A stretch of 64,000 nucleotides of DNA from Odobenus rosmarus divergens (lineage: Eukaryota > Chordata > Mammalia > Carnivora > Odobenidae), in the NCBI RefSeq assembly GCF_000321225.1, contig NW_004450481.1, positions 1,053,353-1,117,352 of the forward strand, read 5' to 3'. Shown in pieces: positions 1 to 11,000 of the stretch (the stretch's first letter is position 1; every line of letters starts with the position of its first letter). Made by a program: the position numbers and the translations under genes. The notes beneath the pieces were generated by a model. The model was not told the DNA's origin. It did no database searches and saw only the letters and a program-made list of their open reading frames with translations.

Positions 1-179
1 CATTAGAAAGGACCAGGAGCCCTGCCTCCAAGACAGACCCTGAACCCACTGAACCCAACCAGCGCTAGATTTCTCTAGTTAGTGCCACTAAACATGGCTC
101 CTAGCTGGCCTCCCTGCTTCCATCCCATCCCTCACAATCCCTTCACCTAGTAGCCAAAGTGATTTTTTTTTTAAAAAAA

Positions 180-465
180 ACAGACTCCAGGTCTCTCCCC
201 TACTCAAAGCCCTCCAGAGGTTGCCCTAAGATCAGTCTTTCCAGTCTTTCCCATCTAGCCTGGGTGGTCAGTCTCCAGTCACACATGTCTGCCTTCTGCT
301 AGTTCCCACCTTGGGGCTTTAGCCTCATTGTGCCTCTCCTGGAGACGCTCTTCCTTCAGATACACAGCCACGTCCTTTCTGCCATTCAGGCTTCCATGTA
401 AATGTCTTCTCGTTCACTTCCCAATCTCTACAGCCCCCAGTCACCTTCTCTCCCATAGTATCTCC
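180..465 (+). repeat. L2 LINE 3' relic
   Basis: The text follows the 3' part of L2: a 'ctcccctactcaaagccctccag' type opening, then the phrases about cttccttcag and cacctc-like runs typical of this family. It is strongly diverged. The identification is by recognition only. No gene is seen in 1-4560 apart from repeats. Confidence 0.4.
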
Positions 466-571
466 ATTATTGTGCTGTTTTTTTTTTTTTTTTCCCTTGT
501 GTTTATGTGGCTTACCTGTTAGTTGTCTGACTTCTCCAGGGGGGTGGGAGCTAGGAGAGGGCAGGCTCATT

Positions 572-665
572 CAGATGGAGGACAGCATTGAAGGACAGAT
601 GGAGGACAGCACTGAAGGACAGGAGGAGCTTGGTAAATGGTTTTCTGAATGAATGAATGAATGAA
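572..665. repeat. 24-bp tandem duplication plus TGAA microsatellite
   Basis: A 24-bp unit occurs twice in direct tandem (572-595 and 596-619) with one mismatch (attg versus actg). A short (TGAA)n tract follows at 644-665. It is noncoding and intergenic. Confidence 0.8.
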
Positions 666-1904
666 GAAACCGTTATGCTCCCCAAGCCTTGGTTTCTCCA
701 GGTGTGAAATAGGAGCATCTGAGCGAAGGCTCAGGTGTATTGTGATGCTGAGTGAGGACGTGTGGAGCCCTGGTGAGCAGGACAGCTCCTTATAGGTGCA
801 AAGCATCAGCATCGTGAGAACCAGGACATCAGAGCAAAAGCCTCTGGTCCTGACTTCTGCTGAACAACACTTTGTGGATCAGCCCGCATAATAACGCTTT
901 CCCCCCCTCCATGTCTGTGCTGGATCCTCTCCCATTTGTCCCTCCAGAGCTACCCTCCACCCTTTGCACCCAGCTCTGCTTCCTCGGAAGCTGTCACAAT
1001 GGGCTGCCTCAGTTGGTTCCCTTGCCCTTCTGGTACAATGGATTCAACCCTTGGGTGACACCAACAGATCAGAGGAGGAAAGAGGTCACAGTATTTATTC
1101 TCCAGGAGACCTTGGTCTGCTCGTGGTTATGTTCTTCTCCTGAAGGCCATGGCTCTTGTCTGCCACCTCTCCTCCAGCAACGACCCTTCTCTAGGTCCCC
1201 ATAACTTCTCCCTCTTCCTGTCCCATTTACTGAATGATGGAAACATCCTCGAGCTGATGCTCTTGCTCTAGACTGTTCACCATCCTTTAACCTGACCACA
1301 CCTTTGTCTACAGCACCTTCATTCACTTCCCCCAATTGTGGTGCTTAAGGGGCCCCATGCTCCCCACCAGGTTCTTACCAACACAGCGTCCACATGATCA
1401 TACCTTCTAGAATAAGTATGCCTGCTTGTGATGGTGACATTTATGCTTTTCTTTCTTGCCTTCCTTTTCCAATCTGATATCCCAACCTTCTGCCCTCTGC
1501 TCCAAGACTACCCTTTAACCACAGAGGACCAAAATTGCCTAGAAGCTTGAAAGATAAAATGTGTTCAACGTCTTGGAAGTGAGTGAATGCAGTTATCTCT
1601 CCCTTACCCCAGGCTGGATTCAGCCCTTCCTTTTTACTCTCCAGCTACTGCATGCAGGCAGTCAAGATTATTCCCAGCAAATGGAGTTATAGCAGCCAAT
1701 CTAAAGAGTAGTGTTGAGATTTGGCCTATTCTCTATATTACTTAGGTGTCTAGCAGATAAAAGCAGTTCTCTCCTCCAAGTTTGTCTTGAACCTGAGCTG
1801 CTTTTGTAATTTTTCAGGATTAAAGGGGTGGGGCCATATTACAGAAGCAATTAGATAACATTGAAATATGAGAGGGTGTGTGTGCGTGCGCATGTATTTA
1901 CGAC

Positions 1905-2115
1905 TTTTTAAAAAAGACTTTATTTATTATTTATTTATTTGTTTATTTTAGAGAGAGAGGGCGAATGGGGGGGAGGGTCAGGGGGAGAGAATCTCAAGCC
2001 AACTCCCTGCTGAGCACAGAGCCCATTTGGGGCTCGATCTCATGACCTATGAAGTCATGACCTGAGCCAAAACCAAGAGTGGAATGCTTAACCAACTGAG
2101 CCACCCAGGTGCCCC
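1905..2115 (-). mobile_element. CAN-SINE, minus strand
   Basis: On the + strand it begins with an A/T-rich tail complement (aagactttatttatt), then a GA-rich block, and ends with gagccacccaggtgcccc. That end is the reverse complement of the tRNA-like SINE head. L1 sequence follows immediately on its right. Confidence 0.85.
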
Positions 2116-2589
2116 ATCTGTCCTTTTGTGTCATAGTCATCCTAGTGGGTCTGTGAAGTGGTATCTCATAGTTTGATTTGCATTTCCCTGGCGGCTAATG
2201 GACAGGACATCTTTGCATGTGGTCCTTGGCCATTTCTGTATCTTCTTTGGAGAAATGTCTATTCGGAACCCTTGCCCGTTTTTAAACTGGGTTTTTAAAA
2301 AGTTAAGTTGTAAGAGTTCTTAATATATTCAGTACACTAGACCCTCATCAGATATATGATTTGCAAATTTCTCCCATTCTGTGGGTTGTCTTTTCACTTT
2401 CTTGCTGGTGTCGTTTGAAACACAAGTTTTCCATTCTGATGAGGTCCAGTTCATCTACTTGGTTTTTATTGTTTGTGCTTTGGTGTCCTTGTCTAACCCA
2501 AGGTTAGGAAGATTTATGCCTTTGTTTTCTTCTTCTAAGAGTTTTTAGTTTCAACTCTTACATTAAGTCTTTGATCCATTTTAATTTTT

Positions 2590-2680
2590 AAGATTTTAAG
2601 TAATCTCCACATCCAACATGGGGCTCGAACTCACAACCCCCAGATCAAGAGTCAAATGCTATGAGCCAGCCAGGCACCCC
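2590..2680 (-). mobile_element. old CAN-SINE fragment inside L1
   Basis: A short diverged SINE ends in ccagccaggcacccc. It is flanked by the direct repeat atccattttaattttt (about 2575-2590 and 2682-2697), which is L1 sequence and so a target-site duplication. Confidence 0.75.
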
Positions 2681-2720
2681 AATCCATTTTAATTTTTGTA
2701 TATGGTGTGAGGTGGGGATC

Positions 2721-3230
2721 TGTATTAGTTTTCCAGGGCTGATATAACAAATTACCACAGACTTATTGGCTTAAAATAACACCAATTTATTATCTTACAG
2801 TCTGAAGGTCAGAAGTCAGAAATGGATCTCACTTGATTCAAATCAAGGCATTGGCACAGCTGCATTCCCTTTAGAGGTTGAGAGAACCCATTTCCTTTGC
2901 CTTTTCCAGTGTTTAGATGCCACCCACATTCTTTGGCTCATTGCCCCTTCTTCCATTTTCTAAGCCAACAACAGTGGGTGAGTCTTTCTCATGCTGTCAT
3001 TCCTCTGGTTCTCCCTCCTCTGTTTCCTTTTTCCATTTATAAGGACCCTGGTGATTACATGGGGCCCATCCAGGTAATCTATTTTAAGGACAACCGATTA
3101 GCAACCTAATTCCATCTGCAACTTTTATTTCCTCTTGCCAAGTAACCCAACATATTCACAGGTTCTGAGGATTATGGTGTAGACACCTTTGGTGGTTGGG
3201 GGGGGGGGTGTCTACTGTTCTACCACTACA
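2721..3230 (-). mobile_element. MLT1-type MaLR LTR, antisense
   Basis: It opens with tgtattagttttccagggc followed by the 'taacaaattaccacag' and 'ggcttaaaataacacc' phrases, which are the reverse complement of an MLT1 LTR 3' end. It sits inside the L1 relic. The internal G-run (3199-3208) is a local simple repeat. Confidence 0.7.
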
Positions 3231-3342
3231 GGGTCTAACTTCATTCTTTTGCATGTAACTATCTTGTTCCATTTGTTGAAAGGAGCATTCTTTTCCCATT
3301 GAATGATCCCAGCACCCTTGTTAAAGATTCATTGACCACACT

Positions 3343-3520
3343 GGGGTGCCTGGGTGCTCAGGTCATGATCTCAGGATTGTGAGATTGAGCCCCACGTTGG
3401 GCTCTGCACTCAGCATGGAGTCTGCTTCAGATTCTTTCCCTTTCCCTCCCCTTCTGCCCCTCCCTCTGCTCATGTACAGCACTTTCTCTCAAATAAGTGA
3501 ATCATAAAAAAAAAAAAAAA
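3343..3520 (+). mobile_element. CAN-SINE, plus strand
   Basis: It starts ggggtgcctgggtgctcagg and ends in an A-run of about 15. A tRNA-like head and a CT-rich body are visible. The flanking repeat attgaccaca supports insertion by target-primed reverse transcription into the L1 relic. Confidence 0.85.
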
Positions 3521-4079
3521 GATTGACCACAGATGTATGGGTTTATATCTGCGTTCTCTGTTCTAATCCATTGATATGTCTCTCCTTATGCTAACACTAC
3601 ACTGTCTGGATTACTGCAGCTTTGTAGTAAGTTTGAAATCAGGAGGTGTAAGTCTTCCAACTTTGTTCTTTTTCAAAACTGTTTTGGCTACTTGGGGCCT
3701 CCTGTAATTCCATATTGAATTTTAGGATCAGCTTGTCGATTTCCACAAAAAAGGAAATCCGAATTTTGATAGCAATTGCATTGAATCTATATACTAATTT
3801 GGGGAGTACTGCCATCTTAACAGTATTTAAACTTCCAATCCAAAAACGTAAGCTGTCTTCCATTTATTTAGATCATCTTTTTTTCTCAGCAAAGTTTTGT
3901 AGTTTTCAGTGCACAAGGTTTGCAATTCTCTTATTCATTACTAAGTACCTTATTCTTGATGCTATTGTAAATGGACTGTTTCCTTAATTTGTTACTGATT
4001 TTAAAGATGTATTACCTATGCATGGCTCCTTGCATTTACTATAGGCTACTGAATTATCCCCCCCAGCCCCATAAGTGGC

Positions 4080-4410
4080 CAAGCTCCCCGGGCCCAGCAG
4101 GCCTTCTCTCCTTTCCAGACTTCTCTGCCCATGCTATTCCCTGGAACACCCTTTCTCATCAGCCAAGACCCATTTGCCCCATTCTAGGAGCTTCTCCAAG
4201 CAAGAGCAAGGATGGAGGCCTCTCTGGGTCCTCAGAAAGACACAAGAGATCCCAAGAGAGCATTTGCAGAAGCAATTCAACAAGTACGTTTTCAGGCCCA
4301 ACTCTGCGCCGGGCTTGATTCAGGGGGCTTTCCAGGCATCAGTGAACAAAACAAACCCTGTCCTCATGTGGCTTATATTTTAATTAAAGAGGGAGACAAC
4401 AAAGAGCAAC
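4080..4410 (+). repeat. L2 LINE relic
   Basis: L2 phrases can be read (ccttctctcctttccagac; 'tgctattccctggaac'; then a 'cagtgaacaaaacaaaccctgtcctcatg' type passage). It is diverged and noncoding. Confidence 0.45.
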
Positions 4411-4559
4411 AAGATAAATGTTCTAAGGTTCCGGAACTTCCAAGTCCACCAAAAGGTGCCTTCCTCCAGGAAATCTCCCATCTCCTCCCACCATTCCACC
4501 CCGCAATCCCCTCTTGGGGACCCCAGCTCTGGGTCATCTCTTCGGCCCCGCCCTGACAC

Positions 4560-4799
4560 CACGAGGCTGAGAGCAATCGCACGGGTTCCGCCCGCTCCAG
4601 CCCAGGAACAGCGTGCAAAGAATCAAGGAGCCCCCTTCGGATCGAAAGCCCGGCCCTGCCGCGACTTCACTCGTGGGATTGCGCATGTGCCAGAGGCGGC
4701 CGCCCGAAGGTACTGACAGCCGTGTGGCAGGGCCGACCTTCGCGCAGGCGCACTGCTGGCTGCCCGGAGCGCTTCCGCCTCCCCGCCGCCGCCGTCGCC
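4560..4799 (+). promoter_or_regulatory. PGLS: PGLS CpG-island promoter and 5'UTR
   Basis: CpG density rises sharply from about 4.54 kb and stays high to about 5.3 kb. There is no TATA box. Two NRF1-like sites are visible: TGCGCATGTGCC at 4680 and CGCGCAGGCGCA at 4741 (11 of 12 positions of the YGCGCAYGCGCR consensus). Such sites suit a housekeeping metabolic gene. The transcription start is not resolved. An in-frame ATG at 4722 lies upstream of the chosen start. Confidence 0.7.
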
Positions 4800-5087
4800 A
4801 TGGCCGCGCCGGCCCCGGACCTCATCTCGGTCTTCTCGAGCCCGCAGGAGCTGGGCGCGTCGCTAGCGCAACTGGTGGCGCAGCGGGCGGCGTGCTGCCT
4901 GGCGGGGGCTCGCGCCCGCTTCGCGCTCGGCCTGTCGGGCGGCAGCCTCGTCTCGATGCTGGCCCGTGAGCTGCCCGCCGCCACCGCCCCCGCCGGCCCC
5001 GCCAGCCTCGCGCGCTGGACCGTGGGCTTCTGCGACGAGCGCCTCGTGCCCTTCGAGCACGCCGAGAGCACGTACGGTCTCTACCGG
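4800..5087 (+). CDS. PGLS: PGLS coding exon 1 (residues 1-96)
   Basis: It runs from ATG to TYGLYR, with donor GTGAGA at 5088. It carries SGGS and DERLVP. It is extremely GC-rich and lies in the CpG island. Confidence 0.97.
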
Positions 5088-8000
5088 GTGAGAGCTACGG
5101 GGGCCGCCGGGGGTCACGCCGAGAGGGCCGCGCCCACCGCTTCACCCGACTACGGGGGCCGCCGGGGGTCATTTCAAGAAGGCCGCGCCCACCTCCTGAA
5201 CCCCGCCACGGGGGTCGCATAGGGTCACAGTCGGCCCTCTGCCACTGTCTGGGAATGGTCTGCTGGGTGCGCTGAACTCCCACCTCCACTGCCACCCGAG
5301 TGGGCCGGTAGGGGCCCTGAAGTCTCTTTATGCTTTATCCGGTGGCCAGGTAGAGGGAACGGCCTGGGCGAGGGCGTGGAGGTGAAACAGAGTGGCCCAT
5401 TCCAGGGACCTAGGGAAGTTCGGGCGCCCCAGCCTGGTAGCTTGCAAGGCAGAGTGAGGGAAGGGCCAGGCAGGAGGTAGCTGGTGTGGAGCCTGGGTCT
5501 CAGTTTTCTCGTCTCCAACCTGGACGCCTTCTTGATGATCTACACGCAGCTCTCGGCTCTGATCACCTCGCAGGCTGGTTATCTTTGGCTTGTGGCCTCA
5601 GGTCCTATAGAATCAGGGAAACTGAAGCTTGGAGGAGGCGCACTGGTGGCTGGATCCTGGGGTCCTCCGGCTGCATCTGAGCCAACTCCTCCTGCCCTGG
5701 ACGGGGAAGACACGCCCAGGGAGGTGTGGAAGGGGCGGGCTTAGCCAGAAGCTTCAGGTTGCTCAGGTCCTGGGTGTGTTGCCTTCTCTTTGCATAGAAG
5801 CTTGAGCTGATGATTTCCTGTTTTTTTGCTGTTGTTGTTGTTTGTTTTGTCATAAGAAGGAAGGTCTACTGATTACCAAGCATTTTATCCACATCATCTC
5901 ATGTAATTTCACAATAACCTATGAGGTCGGGGCCGTTATTTCCTCCATTTCATAGATGGAGAAACTGGGGCCAGAAGAGGAGAGCTTGTGTGCCAGGGTC
6001 TCCTGATGACCAGCAGGGGAGCCAGGGTTTGAACCGGACCCCCCAGACAGCACCTGGGGCACATCTCAGGGGCAGGGGCCTCCCTTTGTGTCTTCAAGAG
6101 CTTCATTAGAAACTGGGCTCGCATTTCTTTCTTGTTACCTTGCATGAATTTGAAGAACTTTTTTTTTTTTTTGAAGAACTCTTTTTTTAATTAGGCAAAC
6201 TGTACTTGCTCAAGTAACAAAATTCTAACAAAACAGTAAAAAAAAAAAAAAGTTAAAAAAAATGTTGCGGGGATGTTCGTTGTATGTCCCTGTATCCAGT
6301 GCTGGGGACACGGGGGTGCTGGGCAGTTCCTTCATGGGGCTCAGAGGGGCATCGGGCACCAACACACAGGGAAATAAATCAGGGAAATCCACTCAGAGCA
6401 TTCACATAATGCAGTGTGGACAAAAGATAGTGTGAGAGAGAAAGTGCCCTGGGAAGGTCCTTGAGGATGGTGAGGGGCAGGGGTGCTTTGAGAGATGATG
6501 TTTGAGCTGAGGCCAGCAGGTGTGAGGACCTGGCCAGGGGCAGAGCCGGGGCAGAGGGTATGGCAAAGGCAAACTCGAAGCCATGGGAACAGATGTGAGG
6601 CAAAGATTTGCTGCTTCTGCCGGTTCCCTGTGAGGGGAGTCACGTGACTTCCCTGGTGCTGCCCTAACAAAGGACCACAAATTGGGTGGCTTAAAACAAC
6701 AAGAACTTATTTTCTTAGTTCTGGAGGCCAGAGCCTGAAATCCAGGTGTTGGCAAGGCTACACTCCCTCTGGAGGCTCAAGAGGAGGATCCTTGGCCTCT
6801 TCCAGCCTCTGGGGGCTCCTGGTGGTCCTTGGCCTCCAGTCTCTGTATCTGCGTCTTCATGGCCTTCTCTGATTCTCTCTGTGTCTTCTCCTCATAAGGA
6901 TACCAGTCATTGGATTCAGGGCCCACACTACTCTACTATGAAGTCAACTAATGATATCTGCAAAGACACCCTTCTAAATAAGGTCTCTTTCTGAGGTTCT
7001 TGGTGGACATTAATTTGAGGGGCCACAAGTCAACCCAGTATAGGAGCACAGGATTGCTTCTATCCTCAAGGACGGATCTGGTGCACCTTGGGGCTCTCAG
7101 CGGGAGTGTTCTCCTGCTCAGCCTGTGTGCTCTATGCATCTTCTGCTGCTGAGGCCAGGGCTTTGCCTGGGCTGGGAGGATTAGCTGGGGCTACCTCCTT
7201 CCTGGGAATGGTTCCTCAGTGCCTGAGGGATGTTAAGAGAGAATCAACCAGCAGTTCCATTTCTAGGAAACTGCCTAACTGATGCTCCAGCCCCTGGCTC
7301 TCTGGCAGGAGGCCAGGTGGAGGAGGAGGGCATGGCTCTGAGCCTTTAGGGGAAGGGCAGCTAAGGAGAGGATCACGTGACAGAAACAGGGCACTGAGAT
7401 TCCCCACTGGCTTTGCTCAATGTAATCCCTGAGGGTGTGTATCGATGCGGACCTTGGACAAAGCAGGAGGTCTTTCCAACAACAGATCTGACCCTGTCCC
7501 TCCTTGGCTCACACACCCGCCTTGGCTTCCATTACCCTTCATACAGAGCTCTTACTCCTCGGGCCAGTGTTCAGGGCAGGCAGCCCTATGTGGTCTGGTG
7601 TGTTTACTCCATGTCCCAGTCCCATGCCCCTTCTAATACAATATTTTTTGCGGCTTCCTCCTTTTCCTCCGTGGCTCAACTTGGCATTGCCTCCATGGCA
7701 CAGGATTCCAAGATCCTGTGAAGGGAGGCACCAAGGTAGGGGTCACTGGTGTCCCTCCTGGAGCAGATCAAAGGCTCATCTGGGGCGATGAGGGAAAGGG
7801 CTAGAGCCGTCCCCCTTGCAGGAGGCCTGACTCCAGGTGCTTCCATAGAAATTAAATCCACCTTCCCGAGGCCAGGGTGTGTGCTGTATGCTGGGCAGGG
7901 ATACCCTGCAGTGGCAGCCGGAAGAGAAGTCGGTGCTTATCACCGTCACATGTGGTACCTCCACGCAGCCATGTGGGGGAGGTGCAGGCATGGGTGTGGA

Positions 8001-11000
8001 TGCTCGGAGGAGGTGCTCTGAAGGATGCATAGGAGTTTCCCAGGCAAGGGCAGTGGCTTATATACAGGAGGCCCCCAGTCAGGCTGGACTTGAAAGACTC
8101 CTGGTGGAATGGCACTGGGATCCCGACTCACAGAGGAGGTGGGTGTAAGGACGGTCCTGTCCTGGAGGCATCCTCGCCTGGAGAATCCAGGCGGTCACCC
8201 GTGCAAACCTCGTGCCTCTGGGAGCCGTGTATTGCTGTTGGGTGACTTTGTCCCTCCGTCTGCTGCAGACCCACTTGCTCTCCAGGCTGCCCATTCCTGA
8301 CAGCCAGGTGATCACCATTAACCCCCAGCTGCCTGTGGAGGAGGCGGCCGAGGACTATGCCAAGAAGCTGAGACAGGTGAGTCCCCCGGTGTGGCCCCAG
8401 GGAGGCCTCATCCACACAGCGGTGAGGGAGCAGCCCTGCGGGTGGTGCTGCATGATTGTCAGCAGCAAAAACTCCCCCCACGGGTGGTTGGCAAATCCCG
8501 CCCCACCTTGGACAGATGCCATTGAGGATCCCCCTTCTGAGAGGCCACAGCACCGCCTTTGGGTCCCTTAGGGTAGCCCGGCTTCTGACCCTCTGGGAGT
8601 GGGCCTGGGTTCTCACATCGTGGGGACGTTGTGTCCCCAGACTCTTGGCCAGTCAGATGGGTGAAACGTGGAACCTCATAGAGTCCCGTTCATGCAGGTG
8701 AGGCTGAGCGTTGCTCCCTGTGTTACAGCCCCACTTGGGATTCTTTTTCTGACCACTGTCTCTTTGTGCCTTTCGAGTACCCCCCACAATGTCGCAGGAC
8801 TATCTTTTCCCCCACCCAGGCCTTCCAAGGGGACTCCATTCCAGTTTTTGACCTGCTAATTCTCGGGGTGGGTCCTGATGGCCACACCTGCTCGCTCTTC
8901 CCAGACCACCCCCTCCTGCAGGTGAGCACACCGCACGGACCTCTGCTGACTGGGGCTTCCAGAGGGAGGGCCACTTTTGGGGGGCCAGGAGGTACCCACA
9001 GTGGGGTTTGAGTCAGACTCTGCCAGTTGGCTGGGCTTAACCCTTTTGAGCCTCAGTTCACCTGTCTTAAAACGAGTGTTTAAATCAAGTACCACAGGAC
9101 CGGTAGGAGGGCATGGAATGATGGATGGACCATGCCAGGTGTGTGTGAGTGCTCGAGAATCTGAAGGGACCTTGTCCTTCTGTCTCCATCCCCCAGGAGC
9201 GGGAGAAGATCGTAGCCCCTATCAGCGACTCCCCAAAGCCACCACCACAGCGTGTGACCCTCACACTTCCTGTGCTGAATGCTGCCCGAACCGTCATCTT
9301 CGTGGCAACTGGAGAAGGCAAGGCAGCTGTCCTGAAGGTAATGGCTAAGGGCCCTATTCCCAAGAAGATCAAAGGCATGTGAGCCCAGGGATGGAATATG
9401 GCCCCAGATATTACTGTGCTGGAAGCACCGGGTCCCAAGGTACTTGAGTAATTCTTGGGCTGAAGGGGAGATGGAAACTATAATTACAGGCTAGTTAGGA
9501 ATAAACAATTACAAAATCAAATTGATGAGATGAGGCCAAAGCTGCACTCAGGGGTAAATTTATAGCTTTGAAAAGGCAGTTTTAAAAAGTATTAAATAGG
9601 GGCGCCTGGCTGCCTCAGTTGGTAGAGCATGTGACTCTTGATCTCAGAGGTGTAAGTTCAAAGCCCCACAGTGGATATAGACGTTACTTAAAAATAAATT
9701 CTTTTAAAAAATTGTTAAATAAAAAAATAGTTAAAATAAATGAATTTAGCACCTTAGACTTAAGAAAAAGAACAATACTATAAATCTAGAAAAAGTCAGT
9801 GGAAGGAGTACATGACATTAAAATCAGAAATTAATGAATTGGTTAAGGGGCACTTGGGTGACTCAGGGTTACGTGTCTGACTCTTGGTTTTGGCTGGGGT
9901 GGTGATCTCATGGTTGTGAGATTGAGCCCCATTTCTGGCTGTGCCCTCAGTGCAGAGTCTGCTTTGGATTCCCTCTCCCTCTCCCTCTGCTTCTCCCCCC
10001 ACCCCCCAACTCGTACTCTCTCTCTCTCTCTAAAATTAAAAAAAAAAAATACAATCTTAAAAAAGAAACTAATGAATTGGTTAATATTCTTAAAAGCTTA
10101 ATGGTAATAGATCCCAAAGATAGACCCCTGGCAAAATTAATCAGGGAAGAAAATTATATGGCAGGAATAAGTAAAAAAGGAGGAATAAGAAAAAAAAAAA
10201 AGACAGTTACACATGGTATTTTAGGAAAATATAGAATAAATAAGATATTAAAAGTAAACTAAATAATAAAAAAGATATTTTAATTGCCATCATTGAAAAA
10301 GACCAACTATGGAAGAAACTGGCAATATTTTTAAAAAATTTACAAATAATAATTCATCCTCCCAAACTGTTGAGTACTGATGTCCTCACGGGGTGGCTTG
10401 GTGTTGGGTTAAGGGTACAGACTGTAAAGAATCCAGCAGACCAGCGTGCCTGCCAGTGATGCCCAGCATGGCCTTGGGCAGCCACTTCAGTCCCCTCGCC
10501 AAGCCTCAACATTCCCATCTGCAAGGTGGGTTGGGAGGGCTCCTCCCTGTGGACCTCCTGAGGGGCAGTCCAGGCAGTTTTAGCTCAGAGTACACTCATG
10601 TGAGGCCGCCCAAGCCTCAGCTTCCACAGCTGTAAAATGGGGGTGGGAATAGAGGTGCCCTCACAGGGCTGTAAATGATAGAGTGCATGGGGCAGGCCCA
10701 GCTATCAGACAGCGGTATTTATGATTCCTGCTGATCGTAAGGTCACGTCACGGGATCAGCACGCGACAGCCCAGGGGACCAAATCCCACCAGCTAAGAAG
10801 GATTTGAAAGCGGATGGGAAAAAAAAAAAAAAGCAAAAGCAGAATATTCTCTGAGCTGTGAAAATTCTATGAAATTCGGATTGCAGTGTCCGTAAATACG
10901 GCTTCACAGGAACAGGCTGTGCCCGTTTGTCGATGTGGCATCCGCTGCTGCTTTTGCTGTGTAACAGCAGGGCTGAGTGGTTGTGACAGAGACAAGGTGT

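Larger units (their letters stand above)
2116..4010 (-). repeat. L1 (L1M-type) ORF2/3' relic, antisense, with three insertions
   Basis: The + strand carries the antisense of L1 3' sequence: the 'gtatctcatag...tttgcatttccctg', 'gatatatgatttgcaaat', 'ttttgtatatggtgtgagg' and 'ttttaggatcagcttgtc' passages in the expected order. An old SINE (2590-2680), an MLT1 LTR (2721-3230) and a CAN-SINE (3343-3520) interrupt it. The L1 text resumes in register after each one. It is dead. Confidence 0.85.
9478..10335 (+). repeat. L1 ORF2 relic, plus strand, with two SINE insertions
   Basis: An A-rich L1 ORF2-like passage ('gtaaatttatagctttg', 'gatagacccctggcaaaatt') fills PGLS intron 4. SINEs at 9601-9705 and 9847-10065 interrupt it. 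All frames are broken. Confidence 0.65.

Noticed and set aside
3639..3987. Frames on both strands near 3.7-3.9 kb
   Set aside because: Decayed L1 sequence with no intact L1 protein.
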